DNA of 64,000 bases, from contig BLSF01000005.1 in assembly GCA_012862575.1 (NCBI GenBank), positions 310,001-374,000 of the forward strand, given 5' to 3'. This document shows, piece by piece, positions 23,478 to 33,711 of this stretch. Source of the stretch: Parietichytrium sp. I65-24A. Lineage: Eukaryota > Sar > Bigyra > Thraustochytrida > Thraustochytriidae. The notes under the pieces were generated by a model. That model did no database searches and was not told the origin of the DNA. It was given only the letters and a program-made list of their open reading frames with translations. How positions within the stretch are numbered: position 1 is the first letter of the stretch; each line of letters begins with the position of its first letter. Position numbers and translations under genes: made by a program.

Positions 23478-23735
23478 ATGAGCAGCAGAGATTTGAAGCC
23501 AAAGTTCCCGGTGAGGGACCCGAGCCCGACGTTCGGTAAGACGGTGGCGTCAATGTCACTGAAGGACTGTGGCGTGATCGCGCTGGTGGGCGGGCTGTCC
23601 GTGCCGTTCGGATACTTTACTGGTGGACCCATCCGCAGGCAGCACATGATGATGACCACCACCGTGGGCGTACTCGGCGGCTTCCTCCTGGCCTTGCAAA
23701 ACTCGTACGGCAGGCTCATCGGCGAGCGGGAGTAG
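23478..23735 (+). CDS. NUXM: Complex I accessory subunit NUXM (21-kDa subunit N-terminal family)
   Basis: An 85-aa protein from ATG 23478 to TAG 23735. The family is a small two-helix membrane subunit of mitochondrial NADH:ubiquinone oxidoreductase known from plants, fungi and many protists but not animals. The match rests on a PKFPVRDPSPTFGKTV start, a first helix (CGVIALVGGLSVPFGYFTGG) and a second helix ending in TVGVLGGFLLALQNSYGRL, close to the plant pattern of a Gly-rich helix followed by QNSAGRLMG. Length is close to the family's usual 85-110 aa. No cleavable presequence is apparent; internal signals are normal for this group. Codons are strongly G/C-ending as in neighbouring genes. 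Confidence 0.88.
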   Translation: MSSRDLKPKFPVRDPSPTFGKTVASMSLKDCGVIALVGGLSVPFGYFTGGPIRRQHMMMTTTVGVLGGFLLALQNSYGRLIGERE

Positions 23736-24384
23736 CTCCTCACTGCGTGCGAGGACGCCTTGACTGTGTCCGAATAATGCTGGAACGCATCGGCGGGTGA
23801 GTGTATGTATGCAATGGGGAGCGGTGGTGGGGAATGGAGATGGGAATGCGGATATGCATTCAGAGCAGAACGAGCACGAAGCTGGGATTGAGGTTGAGGT
23901 TGAGGTTGAGGCTGAGGCTGACCTCGCCCCCGCTTGCGCGCTCGGGTGGTACGTGCATGCATACACGTAGAATGTATGTAACGTTCGTGCTCGCTGGGAA
24001 TGGAGAGAGAGGGCGGGAACGGCTGACTCGCGCGGAACAAAACACTCGGGATGGCGATACGACTGCCTCCTCTTGGACTTGGAGGAGTGGAGCCGGTTGC
24101 GTTGTAGGAGCTGTTTCACAGGTGTGTCTCGTGATGAAAGAGGAGGACTAGATCGGTGAAGGATGAAGAGAAGACAAGACTCGATTCAGGGTGTTTAAAT
24201 GGGAAGAAAAGCAACTCAAGAATTTTCACAACAAAAAACAAAAAAAATATAGCGCACATTATGATAAAAATAACAAGTCAACTGTTTACAAATACATTGC
24301 CTGCACGTTCCCCTACTTCTTTGAAATTTTGAAATATACTGCCAGCTCCTCGCTGCATGCAAGGACCGTCCTACAGAGCAGAGT
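23736..24384. other. Convergent intergenic region downstream of NUXM
   Basis: Contains a 6-bp tandem repeat (gaggtt/gaggct, about 23886-23920) and an A-rich stretch around 24225-24290 likely to lie in 3' UTRs. Open frames on both strands are repeat-driven; no gene is called. Confidence 0.55.
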
Positions 24385-27300
24385 CTACGATACATTTGTT
24401 TGAAATTTTTGCCAAATCAGCTCGTCGCGATGGAAGGCAGCCTCCCCGGGGTCTGATCGAGACCGCGCCAGTCTGTTTCGCGGAGGGACTGAGGCAGCTC
24501 TTCGCTTCTCTAGTTTTCGAGATGCCGTCATGGAAGCAGACCAAGGAGGAAGAGGTGGTGGCGGCATTGAGCCAGCCCGTGCCTTCGCAAGGATTTGTAC
24601 GGACTTTGTGCTCTGCGCCCGGCTACGTGACGGCCGGGGTACTGAGCTCGAAGACTGGCTCGATGCGACAGATCCTCGGCGACTTGGGCTAGTTCTCGGA
24701 AGCTCAGGAGCCATGGGAGGCGACGGTGGGGGAAGTCGGGAATCGATCGGCTCGCTATTGTTTCTGCGGAATTGGGAAGGCTTTGAGGGAAGCGCCTTTT
24801 GCACGGTTTGATCGCCAAGACTGGGAATCGTGTTCGGAAGCGAGAATGACTTGGGCACGTCTGGTGTCTCCGGTGCTCGAGGAAGTGACAGTTTGGGTGT
24901 GTTACCGATCTTTTGGACGCCTTGTTGCTCTTGGTACATTTCTGTCAGGCTTGTGAGAGCCCGGACCCACTCCCGAGCGTTTTCTGGGCTGGCAGCTTGG
25001 AACCGGTGGACTTTTGTCGCTTGTAGGTCCCGGTGTACGTGGACCTCAATCTCAAACTGTGCGTTTCCGGTATCGCCCTCTGCCGAACTTGATGACTGGT
25101 TGTCAAGTGACTTGCTGCTCGACCTACTCCTTGTCGAAGCATTGGACCTTGAGCGCTTTCGAAGACTTTTGCGGCGGGCTTCATTTACCACCATCTGGAC
25201 GCGGATCGCTCCCCGAATATTGATCGTCTTGATCAGATTGATGTACACATTTCCATACCCGGAGGATATCATCTCTTTGTAGAGTATGATCTCTCCTATG
25301 GGCTTGAGAACCATGTACACCTCTTGGTTGTTCTTCAGCCTTCTTACCCAACCTTCGTAAGCCACTTCTTTGCATAACAGCTCCTCCCGATATTCGAGCT
25401 CGGAGAGGCGGTCGTCCATGGCGCTCCTATCTAACGTTGGCGGCGGAGCAGTTTCCATTGCATCAGGAAAGGCAGCTTCGATGATGATGTCAGCTTCAAG
25501 CTCTGGCTCAAGCTCCTTATTGGTCTGATTCCGAGGAGACATGCTCGGATCGACCTTCATGCTTCTACTCGAGTCGCTTTTCTGCTTCTTCTTCTTCTTC
25601 TTTTCGGCCCCTTTGCTTTCTTGCAACAGAAACGGCGCCTACAGCACGATGCCACTCCACATGAACACGACAGACCACCTCCCGTTTCACTCACCCGACA
25701 ACACAGGAACTCAAGCTTTCCCCTAAAATATATCCCAGAAGCGAGCAGACTAATACCGATGCACGTTCCAGCTGCAATTCCAATTATTTTCTTGAGACTC
25801 ATTTTGTGCGTGTCGTCGGAGTCCGTCAAGGAGGAATCAACGGTGGGGGACGTAGTTTGCTGCGAATCGCAATCCTCCGAGCAGATCCCTCCGCAGTCCA
25901 CCCCGCTCTCCACGTCATCCTGAACTCCATTCGAGCACAGATAGTTCTTCACCAGGGAGACTGCCAAACACCCTTTGGAACTGGACACGTAACCCTCTGC
26001 ACAATTGAGATCCTCCGTGGAACAATCGTAGTTCTCGTTTGGAATACGCTTCGTCCCGGCAAAGCAGTCGCAGCGCCCAACGGAAGGCAAACATTTTCCC
26101 GCACCGCCACACACAAGTCCTGAAGATGCTTCCTTTGGGCAGCTATGCATCACAAATGGACAATCCGAGATGCAACAGTCTGCGAGACCTGTCCCACATG
26201 CCTCGCCGGCTTCGCATACTCCGTTCCCACAACTTGCAACTGGTATGTTGCCTACCGAGGCATATGATGTCCCGTTGCATACACCGAGGTCGTCGATATT
26301 CTCGCAACAAAATCCTATTGCGTCCAAAGAGCTGCAGCACTCGCCGTTCATGTCCACGTATTTTGAAGATCCACCGCACACGCCACAAGCATCAATGCTA
26401 TCGCCATCGCAGCAGGAGCCGCTCGAATCAACAAGCTGGTTAGCGGAGCAACACACTCCCGCTGGTGTCAAAGGACCTTCGCATTCACTGACCAAGCTGA
26501 GACCAGAGAGACTTTGCTGAGTCGCGACCCCTCTTTTCGTCACCTTGGACAAGCGACGGCGCCCGCTGACATCACACAGTATCCCGCAATTTTGAGAAAA
26601 GAGCTCCGAGTCACAGTCCTCTCCTTGATACTTGGAATAGTCGGCTGCAAGACACCAGGAGTCCTCACTCCCAAATATCGGTACCACAGGGTCGCAGGGA
26701 AATGAGTTGCACGTTCGCTCCTCCTGAGATAGTAGCGCTCCCAGGGCGCTGTATTCCGTTCTTGTCGCCTTGCCTGTGCCTCCACAAGAAGCTGAGCATT
26801 CTGACCACTTGACAGTGCTGTCGCAATCCGCAGAAACGCCCAAATCCAAAGAACACGCCTCTGGAGCCAACAGTCTACCAGAGCTCAAAGCTCGACACTT
26901 GTTCCTGGTCCATTGCCCACATATTCCATCCAGATTTGGCTCCTCTACGATCTTCGGCACGCATTCGTTAGTGCATGACGATTGCAGAGTCAGGGATGAC
27001 TTTAGCTCACCGTTACAGACTGAGGCGTCCTCAACTACTTGCCCAGTCTTCGGAACGACGCACTGTGCAGTGCGAGTACGGTACATACCTGAATCCTCCT
27101 CGGAACATTCACCGGTGCACTCTGTCCAGTCACTCAGGAGCCATTGCCGGCAAAACGATGGCGAGCAGGATCTTGTCCTCTCTACGGCTTGTTTGCCTAA
27201 AAGCTCACAAGGTGTGTATGAGCTGGACGACCACGACAACAGAGCCCTGGAGGTCTTGCACGTTACCGTCCTCGTCTGTGATCCCAATACGGTACAAGAA

Positions 27301-28409
27301 CTGTTGCTTGACAAAGAACAACTGCCCCAGTCTCCCGTGCTGAGATAATACACTGATGTGATCTCCATGTTTGTCTCTGAAAGACTAACGGGTTCCTCTG
27401 CTGCAGGGACGTACAGAACCGATGCATCACTGTGATGCAGTCGGATTGCACCAAGAGCACTCACTGCCTTGCCTCCCCACAGAATGGATGGAGTCCACTC
27501 CGAGCTCCCGGACTCTATTATAGACTTGCCGATGAGGAGCAAGGAAGATGAGTCGGCATCTTTGGCCCATATGTCCGCCTCTCGCGTGTATGTGGAGGAT
27601 AGTTTAATGACTGCCTTCGATGCACTTGCTTTCGTGCTCCAAGATATTGATACCACTTCAGATACAGACGCTTCCTCGGGCAGTTGCAGCTCATAGTCCG
27701 TTCCCAAGTTCAGAAAAGTAATTGGAAGGGGGTCGGCGCTAGACCGCAGTCCACAAACGTCTTCAGCAACCAGAGAGACGCTGGGGCCGCTGGCCAAGGC
27801 CGAGAGCGAAGATGAATTTAGTACGGCAATTCCATTCTCGAAATCTGAGAGGGTCAAAGCACTCTGATCACTGTCGCTTTCAATGAACTGAAGACTTGCG
27901 ATCTCATAAAGCTCAGCGTCAAAGAGCTGAGAGATGTCTATATTCACCACAGCTTGCGAGATATTCATAAAACTGATTAGCACCGATTCGAGCTCGCTTT
28001 TACGAGTAGGAACGCCCCTGTCTTGATTGCAATGACAGGAGCCGGAGCTTACATTGAATTCCCAAGCCGAGTGCAAACAAACGCAAGTGTCTCCAGCGAC
28101 TGTAGTGGAAGCGTCGCTCGGGCATGTCTTGCACAGCTCTTCATCGTCGCCATACGAGCCTTTAAAGGTGCCTTCCGGGCACGCAATGCATTCAGCTGGA
28201 TCGTAATTTGATCTGTACTTCCCCGGGGGACAAACGCACTGGTGCAACACCTCGGAAAACCCATCGACGCAAGTGCACGCCTCGCCGTCAAACTCTGCAT
28301 TGTCCTTGCACCGAGCCGCTCTGACTGTTAGTTGCGCATGGCCCAGGCGGAGAAGCAGCTGGAGGCCGACGAGGCAGAGAGCCAGCTTTGCGCTCCACAT
28401 GGCGCCCAT
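24385..28409 (-). CDS. Single-pass membrane protein: EGF/TSP1-type ectodomain, TM helix, cytoplasmic PH domain (two exons)
   Basis: Exon 1 is 28409-25695 and exon 2 is 25638-24385; together they give about 1322 aa. ATG 28409 opens a signal peptide (LALCLVGLQLLLRLGHAQ). The ectodomain has Cys-rich EGF/ephrin-receptor-like modules (CVCPPGKY, CPEGTFKGSYG), then TSP1-like modules (WTECTGEC, WSECSASCGGTGKATRTE) and later CGVCGG-type Cys repeats. A helix (IIGIAAGTCIGISLLASGIYF) crosses the membrane. Exon 2 has a Lys-rich start, a PH-like domain (YEGWVRRLKNNQEVYMVL to HRFQAASPENAREWVRAL) and a Pro/Ser/Arg-rich tail. The join is inferred: GTGAGT donor at 25694, CTGTAG acceptor, both exons in phase 0, and exon 2's open frame ends exactly at the acceptor. 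Unspliced, exon 1's frame stops at 25557. The alternative is two genes overlapping by 4 bp. Ligand unknown. Confidence 0.78.
25639..25694 (-). other. Predicted 56-nt intron
   Basis: Minus strand, donor GTGAGT and acceptor CTGTAG, phase 0. It has no stop in the upstream frame, so retention would read on into a different frame of exon 2. The polypyrimidine tract and branch site are weak. Confidence 0.7.
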
Positions 28410-29069
28410 GCGGCTGTCGCGCGCCTCTCTCGGCACTCGCGGGGTTTGCAAGTTGAACCTCTTTCCGGTCAGCGATTGGAGACTCTAATGCTCGAAACAA
28501 AACCCTCCCCGCCGATAGTGAGCGACCTACGCGCAGATACGGGGAGAGGGTACTGAGTACACGAGCTTGCAGCTAATTGACGCACCACGCCTTTGGCGTT
28601 TTTTTCAGTATGGGCATGTGGCCGCCGAGACGACTTGCGAACAGTTCTGTGGGCTGTAACACTTTTCAATTTCCCTCTCCGGCTCATCCGCAAGACGTGA
28701 TCTCAGAGTTTAGAAAAAGGCTGACAACGATTGTGAATTCTGTTCTGACATTCTGTTCTGAACTTGTGATGTAATTTGTTCTTTCATTTATGTAAACATT
28801 CGCACCGAACAAGTCAAAACCTCCCCGGCAGCCATGTAGGACTTAGGGGTAGCCACATTTGTGAATTCTAGAGATCTTGGCGACCAATCTTATTCAACGG
28901 CCATAATTGGGCTAGAGGACAAGGTCACAGACGGCAGCCACAGCTAGATCGAGCTTGATCGTGAGCTTGATCGTGAGTCAAAAACAACATTCTTGCACCA
29001 ACTTGAGCGAGCGAGAAAAAGAAAAATTTATGGTCCCATTCATTTGAGAGAAAAATATGTACTCGTTCC
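28410..29069. other. Upstream region of the TSP1-PH gene and 3' flank of the CUE gene
   Basis: Contains one GTACTGAGTAC site at 28550-28560. The stretch 28940-28980 holds a short gcttgatcgtga direct repeat. No gene was seen. Confidence 0.55.
28550..28560. promoter_or_regulatory. GTACTNAGTAC near-palindrome
   Basis: An exact GTACTGAGTAC, 141 bp before the ATG of the TSP1-PH gene. The same 11-bp word occurs at three other places in the window, always between genes. Confidence 0.4.
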
Positions 29070-30865
29070 TTACGCAATTGGCCTCCAAACCACCCCATGG
29101 AGCTTCGATAGCTGAAATATCGTATCTTCATGGTGATTCCTTGTTGGCCGAAGACGAAAAGAACCCCAGCAGTGTCGAGGAATCCCACCATCAGTCTCCG
29201 GCTGCACGTAACGCTGGTGGACGGCGGGCGGCGAAATTTTGTACTGACTAGCGAGAATATGCTCATCTTTGCTGATGACCTCGAAAAAATTGTAGAACGT
29301 TTGCAAACAAGAAGTCGAACATGTACAACGGTGTCGCTCCATGCACGCAGGTGAAGCTGCCTGCTCTTTCGCAGTACGATGCCTAAAGTAAAGTGCTTCG
29401 CGAAGCAAAAGTGCCTTAATCATCGCGCCACCCACAACGCGCATAGTGGCTTCGTCCCTGCCGCATGGAACTATCACCGAGACGCACGAGCTGCGCCGTG
29501 CTCGAGGTAGAGATCCAAGCTCGTCAAAGCATTCAATTTTTCCAGTCAGACTCCCTTTGCAGGCCGCAATCTCAAAAACATCGCCGAAGAGCTTCGAGGT
29601 CAGGTGGCTGTTGCACATAGATCGCCACACCTCGTCAACATCGTCAATATCAAAGCAGTGAGCCCAGTATCCGAAACTTGGCTCAGAGTCCGCGGCATTC
29701 TGAGAGTGGGAGCTCAAATCCCCGACAGCCTTCTCAAGACTATACGGAGACCCCTGTGCATGACATGGCCATTGGATTCTCTTGCCGTTCCTGGGGTCGT
29801 TTTCATCGTTTCCAGAGCAATCCAACTGAGAAGATGATCTCTTACCGAGTACCTTTCGCACTGAGCTTCTCGAAGGATTTGCGGGGCCAAACTTTTCTGT
29901 ACTACGCCCCACCGGTGGCTCCCGGCACTGCTCGCTAAGCCGAAAATTTGTATGCTTTAGCAGGCGCTCCTGCGCTTCCGCTTCGGAGATGTACTTGGAG
30001 TTAATATTCAAGACAGCCACTGAGCGGTGGGCGGTATTTCTGATGGTAACGTTTAAAAGCTCCAGATGGGTTTTGAGCATTACCTGGTCGTCGAAGCGCG
30101 CCCAGTAGCGCTTTGCTCCTGGTTGAACTGCGCCATCCTCGGATGGCTCGATTCTCTTACGATTCTTCCTTCTCGGATGGAGGAAGAAGTAGTCCTCAAA
30201 CATGAGAGACTCTGCGGGCCGTACAATCCGTGCCCCAAGGAGAGCCTCCGCTCTAGGAGACTCCAGATTTTCATCCGACTCATCGCCTCCCTCTGTCTCT
30301 GCGGCGTCACCTCCCTGCTCGGCAATCAATTCGGCTCGGGAAGGATTTCCGATATCAGCATCCCCATCTTCATCCTCGCCCTCTTCTTCTTCCTCATTGT
30401 AGTCGTCTCTTTCGTCAGCCTCCTCCTCGGCAGCCCGTGCAGAACTTATAAAATTGCCAGGGAAAAAATGGGTTCTCTCATCTGCGTTGATGTGGTCGTC
30501 TGCTGTCTCGCTGTTGGGAGCTCTCTCCCTCTCACTCTCACTCTCCTCGGAGGGAAGAGCACGAGACTCTTCTTCTTCACGCAGCGTACTCTCGTTCGAA
30601 GAAGATTCGTTCGCTCTCAGAAACTCCAAAATGCCTCCATCCCTCCTGCGCCTCTGTCTTTGCATGGAAATCTCTCTCCAGTCTGAGTCAAAAGACACGC
30701 CTGTTGTTAGTTTTCCAGCGCGCACTGGGAATTCCTCTGGGAAACCAACTCACCATTGTGAAGCAAGAACTCGGTGGCCGCCTGGAGAGAGTTGTCACAG
30801 ATCTCCAGAACATCGCCGAGCGTCTCAGCAGGGATATCCGGGAACACGGCCCGGAAGACCTCCAT
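29070..30865 (-). CDS. CUE-domain protein with acidic middle and unknown C-terminal region (two exons)
   Basis: Exon 1 is 30865-30754, exon 2 is 30700-29070; the product is about 580 aa. Exon 1 starts at ATG 30865 and encodes a nearly complete CUE ubiquitin-binding domain: MEVFRAVFPDIPAETLGDVL, then EICDNSLQAATEFLLHN, with the FP and terminal di-leucine features of CUE helices. The intron (30753-30701) is phase 1 and both exons agree in frame, forming GGC across the join. The next part is charged (RQRRRRDGG, then Asp/Glu runs such as DYNEEEEEGEDEDG). Later segments (FGYWAHCFDIDDVDEVW; SCVSVIVPCGRDEATMRVVG; a Cys-rich CMERHRCTCSTSC) look folded but were not recognised. The role is probably ubiquitin-linked by CUE homology; substrate unknown. 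The last 60 residues are less certain because another frame there is also open. Confidence 0.78.
30701..30753 (-). other. Predicted 53-nt intron with CTAACAACAG 3' end
   Basis: Minus strand, donor GTGAGT and acceptor CAG, phase 1. A consensus branch site CTAAC sits immediately before the AACAG end, giving only about six bases between branch A and the final G. Confidence 0.75.
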
Positions 30866-31273
30866 TCAGTCGCACTCTTTTTGGCCCACTCCCGCTACCT
30901 CCTAAAACCAGAACGCCTCCCACCGCACACAACGACCAACCTGCCAGCCGCTTTTCAAATGTTTCAAGCGCACACTACACTAAATCTCAACGATAACAAA
31001 CACACTCGATTAGAGAACTCATTCGCGCTCGCCCGATGGGCTCTCCGTCCTGCTGCCGGCCTTCCGTTGTGTAAAGGATCCGGGCGAGACACACAACTGC
31101 AACTTACCTTGGCCTGCACACAATCCGACTGCGGCGGCGTCTGTTGCGAACGAACTCTGTCAGGACTTTCCTCCTTCGGCCGTCAGCCTCTCGCTCTTGC
31201 AGTTTTGAATTCGCGCGGTACGTACGTACGTACAAAACGGTACTCGGGTACTGAGCACCGGTACGCGAGTACC

Positions 31274-31302
31274 GAATTCTGAATTCTGAATTCTGAATTC
31301 TG
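31274..31302. repeat. (TGAATTC)4 heptamer repeat
   Basis: Four tandem copies of GAATTCT immediately after a GTAC-rich cluster. The included word TTCTGAATTCTG also occurs singly at 6232, 48946 and 62859. Confidence 0.85.
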
Positions 31303-32275
31303 CAAAACCGCTTTCGCCGTTGTGGGAAAAAGTTCAAATTAATCGGAAGCGGGCTAGTCGCGTAACATAGACGGTGCGGTGACGAGACGCGCAACCCCAG
31401 CTATACGTACACCATCGTACACCTCAAATGATGTTAGATGCATTTAGATGCACATCTTCCTAGGTGCGGGTTCTCTTGTTGATTTAACTTTCGAGTTCAC
31501 AACTTCAGTCGCAGCTTTGGCCAGACAAGAGCCGGCGTTGGTGCCGGTACCTTGGTGCTCCGCAAACGAGACCTGAAAACCTTGGCACCGATTGAACAAC
31601 GTACAGTGTGGTAAATGCAAAAGGCCTGCATGCTTTATCGCATTTTCATATATCTTGAAATGTTGAAAGTTAATCTAATTCACTCATACATAAAGATTGC
31701 ACGCAAATAGTCCAAAAAAGATGTCTACGAGTATGAGCAACGACGCGCTTCTCTGTATGAGCCTTACTGGAGCAGAAAGACAAAAATTACTCTGAACCGT
31801 TTCGCACTCGTTGGACTCGGAACGATGCACTGTGATGCACTTGACGAGACGCAATGGCGTCGCGATTCTTTGACCTCACCTCATATGATTCCTTCGCTTT
31901 GAAATGACTGCGATTTCATCAGGTTTTGCTGGCCGTGCTCCGGCTTGCATCAGTGGGCGTGTTCAAGTTCACTCTGCGAATATTCTGGGGCGGACTTAAA
32001 GTGTGCAGCAACTCTAGTCTTCGAAGTATTTATTTTGACAGTAGGCCGTATGTTTCCAAGCACGTCTCGCAGGTAGCCCCAACCCCATGCATGGCGCACC
32101 CACTCCGCGCCCAATATGCTTTGCATCAGACAGAGAACGGGTTCTCGAGACATTTCCAGACGTACTGCACTCTAGCTAGTTAATAGTCTTAAAGCGAACT
32201 CCACTACTCTCTTCAGTTCGAATATGTTCGAATAAGCGGATGTCCATCGTGCTAAGGAAAAAATTAACAGGTACA

Positions 32276-32286
32276 GTACTCAGTAC
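32276..32286. promoter_or_regulatory. GTACTNAGTAC near-palindrome
   Basis: GTACTCAGTAC, the complement of the word at 28550. It lies between the CUE gene and NF-YA, with more GTAC steps at 32310-32320. Confidence 0.35.
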
Positions 32287-32377
32287 ACCATTGTAGTAGT
32301 ACGTACACCGTTTTGATCCGAGTCGGGCGGCAGGGTAACGGTTATCGCTCGCTAAGCATTCCTGCAGTCTATCACTC

Positions 32378-32417
32378 GCCACGAAGTGACAGCGTAAACA
32401 AACCGGAAGGCGGGGTG
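32378..32417 (-). repeat. Dispersed 45-bp repeat, copy 2 (inverted)
   Basis: Complement of 14624-14668 with a 5-bp deletion (about 40 bp). The flanks do not match those of copy 1. Confidence 0.8.
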
Positions 32418-33609
32418 ACTCGCCTTCACTACTCACAGTCAGTACCCCGACTACCCCGATACCAGAACAGTCGGATACCACCTTTGCGTAAAAACACCTA
32501 CCATGTGACTCCCTCCCTCCTCGAAGAAAGCTACCGTCTGTCTCTAGCATGGACGCATCCTCGCTACCTTGCCATCGCGAGATCAAGAAGGTTTAGGTAG
32601 ATTATTCTTTCTGACTGTGAATTTGGTGAATTCTGAATCTGATCAATTAATTTATTCCGCTGTTCTCAGATCTGAACAGTCAAATGTCAAATTCTCACGA
32701 AGACTTGGTAACCAGTTACCCTTCTACTATAGGGGAACCCGCTCTAATGTATAAATAGATTTTCTAAATATTGAAGAACCCGTAGAACGTGTCACCCTGT
32801 TTTTGCGCTAGTCAAGGAGAACCAGTGGTGGCTTCACCTGGTCTTTTCATCTGGCAATAAGAACCGGTTGCAATTTTCCCAGAGGAGGGGATCTTGAAAA
32901 ATGGTGAAGGAGGAAATTATAAATTATAAAAGAAGCATAAAAACACAAGCATAGAACGGCTTAGCTAACCCGCTCAGCATTTGTCGCAACAATGCGGACA
33001 AAACCATGGACCAAGATCACGCTTCCAGTCACCAAACCCGAGCGACTTTGCGAGAGCGCGGACACCAAGCATCACTGTGAACCGCGCACAGGCGACGTGC
33101 ACGTTTGCATGTCTAGCGCGGGCGCAACGCGTCTACAACGCGCGTTGAAGAGCGGCAGGGCACTGCCCGTCTCTTGTGATTCTTTTCATCAGCATTGCTT
33201 GTCTCTTGTGATTCTTTACCTCACTGCATACGTGACCGTTTTGGTCCCGCTGTGACTTGCCGCCTCCCTAAGGGGCGAACAAAAAACTATTCGAGAATGC
33301 TCCTTGGGTTCAGTTCTCCGTGTCGCGTATTTCCTGCCACTCGTTCCACCATCCACTTAACACCCCATCGTTAAAACATCCTAGTGCGCCCCCTGGCGCC
33401 CGCCCGTCAGCCAATCACAGCGCGACTTCACCCTCCCGCTACCTCACCCGCTAGCTCCCGCCTATCCCTTCCAATGCGTTCCGCAGCCCAAGGGGGGGCC
33501 ACCGGGCGCCTCTTCGCCGACGCCCGGCGGGAGAAGGCAAGACCACGCGGCAGTCGACGGCGGCCAGGGACCGGACCAGTACGAGCGCGAGAGGCTCGGG
33601 GAGCGAGGC

Positions 33610-33648
33610 GCGGAGTGTGCGGAGTGTGCGGAGTGTGCGGAGAGTGCG
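33610..33648 (+). repeat. 9-bp tandem repeat (GCGGAGTGT)
   Basis: Four copies just upstream of the called NF-YA start. In the NF-YA frame it would encode repeated Ala-Glu-Cys triplets. Confidence 0.8.
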
Positions 33649-33711
33649 GACCCGGTGTGCAAAGACTGCGACGCGTGCGTGGGTCTTGCGCGCAAGGAAG
33701 TGGCGAACAGG

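Larger units (their letters stand above)
30866..33711. other. Divergent intergenic region upstream of the CUE gene and NF-YA
   Basis: About 2.8 kb. It contains a dense cluster of GTAC palindromes at 31217-31275, a TGAATTC heptamer repeat (31274-31302), a GTACTCAGTAC site (32276-32286) and the second arm of a dispersed repeat (32378-32417). From about 33421 to 33711 the NF-YA frame is already open but has no ATG, so part of it may be an NF-YA exon or 5' UTR. No other gene was seen. Confidence 0.55.

Noticed and set aside
23556-24119. Minus-strand open frame overlapping NUXM
   Set aside because: Antisense shadow of NUXM plus the gaggtt repeat; low complexity.
24385-25560. PH-domain frame as an independent gene overlapping the TSP1 gene by 4 bp (ATGA)
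   Set aside because: A phase-matched 56-nt intron explains both frames, and a 4-bp overlap of separate genes is unusual in eukaryotes. Kept as the alternative, not the call.
28925-29266. Second minus-strand frame overlapping the 3' end of the CUE gene
   Set aside because: Protein-like in part, but no phase-matched splice pair was found to connect it to the CUE gene. It is noted as an uncertainty of that C-terminus.
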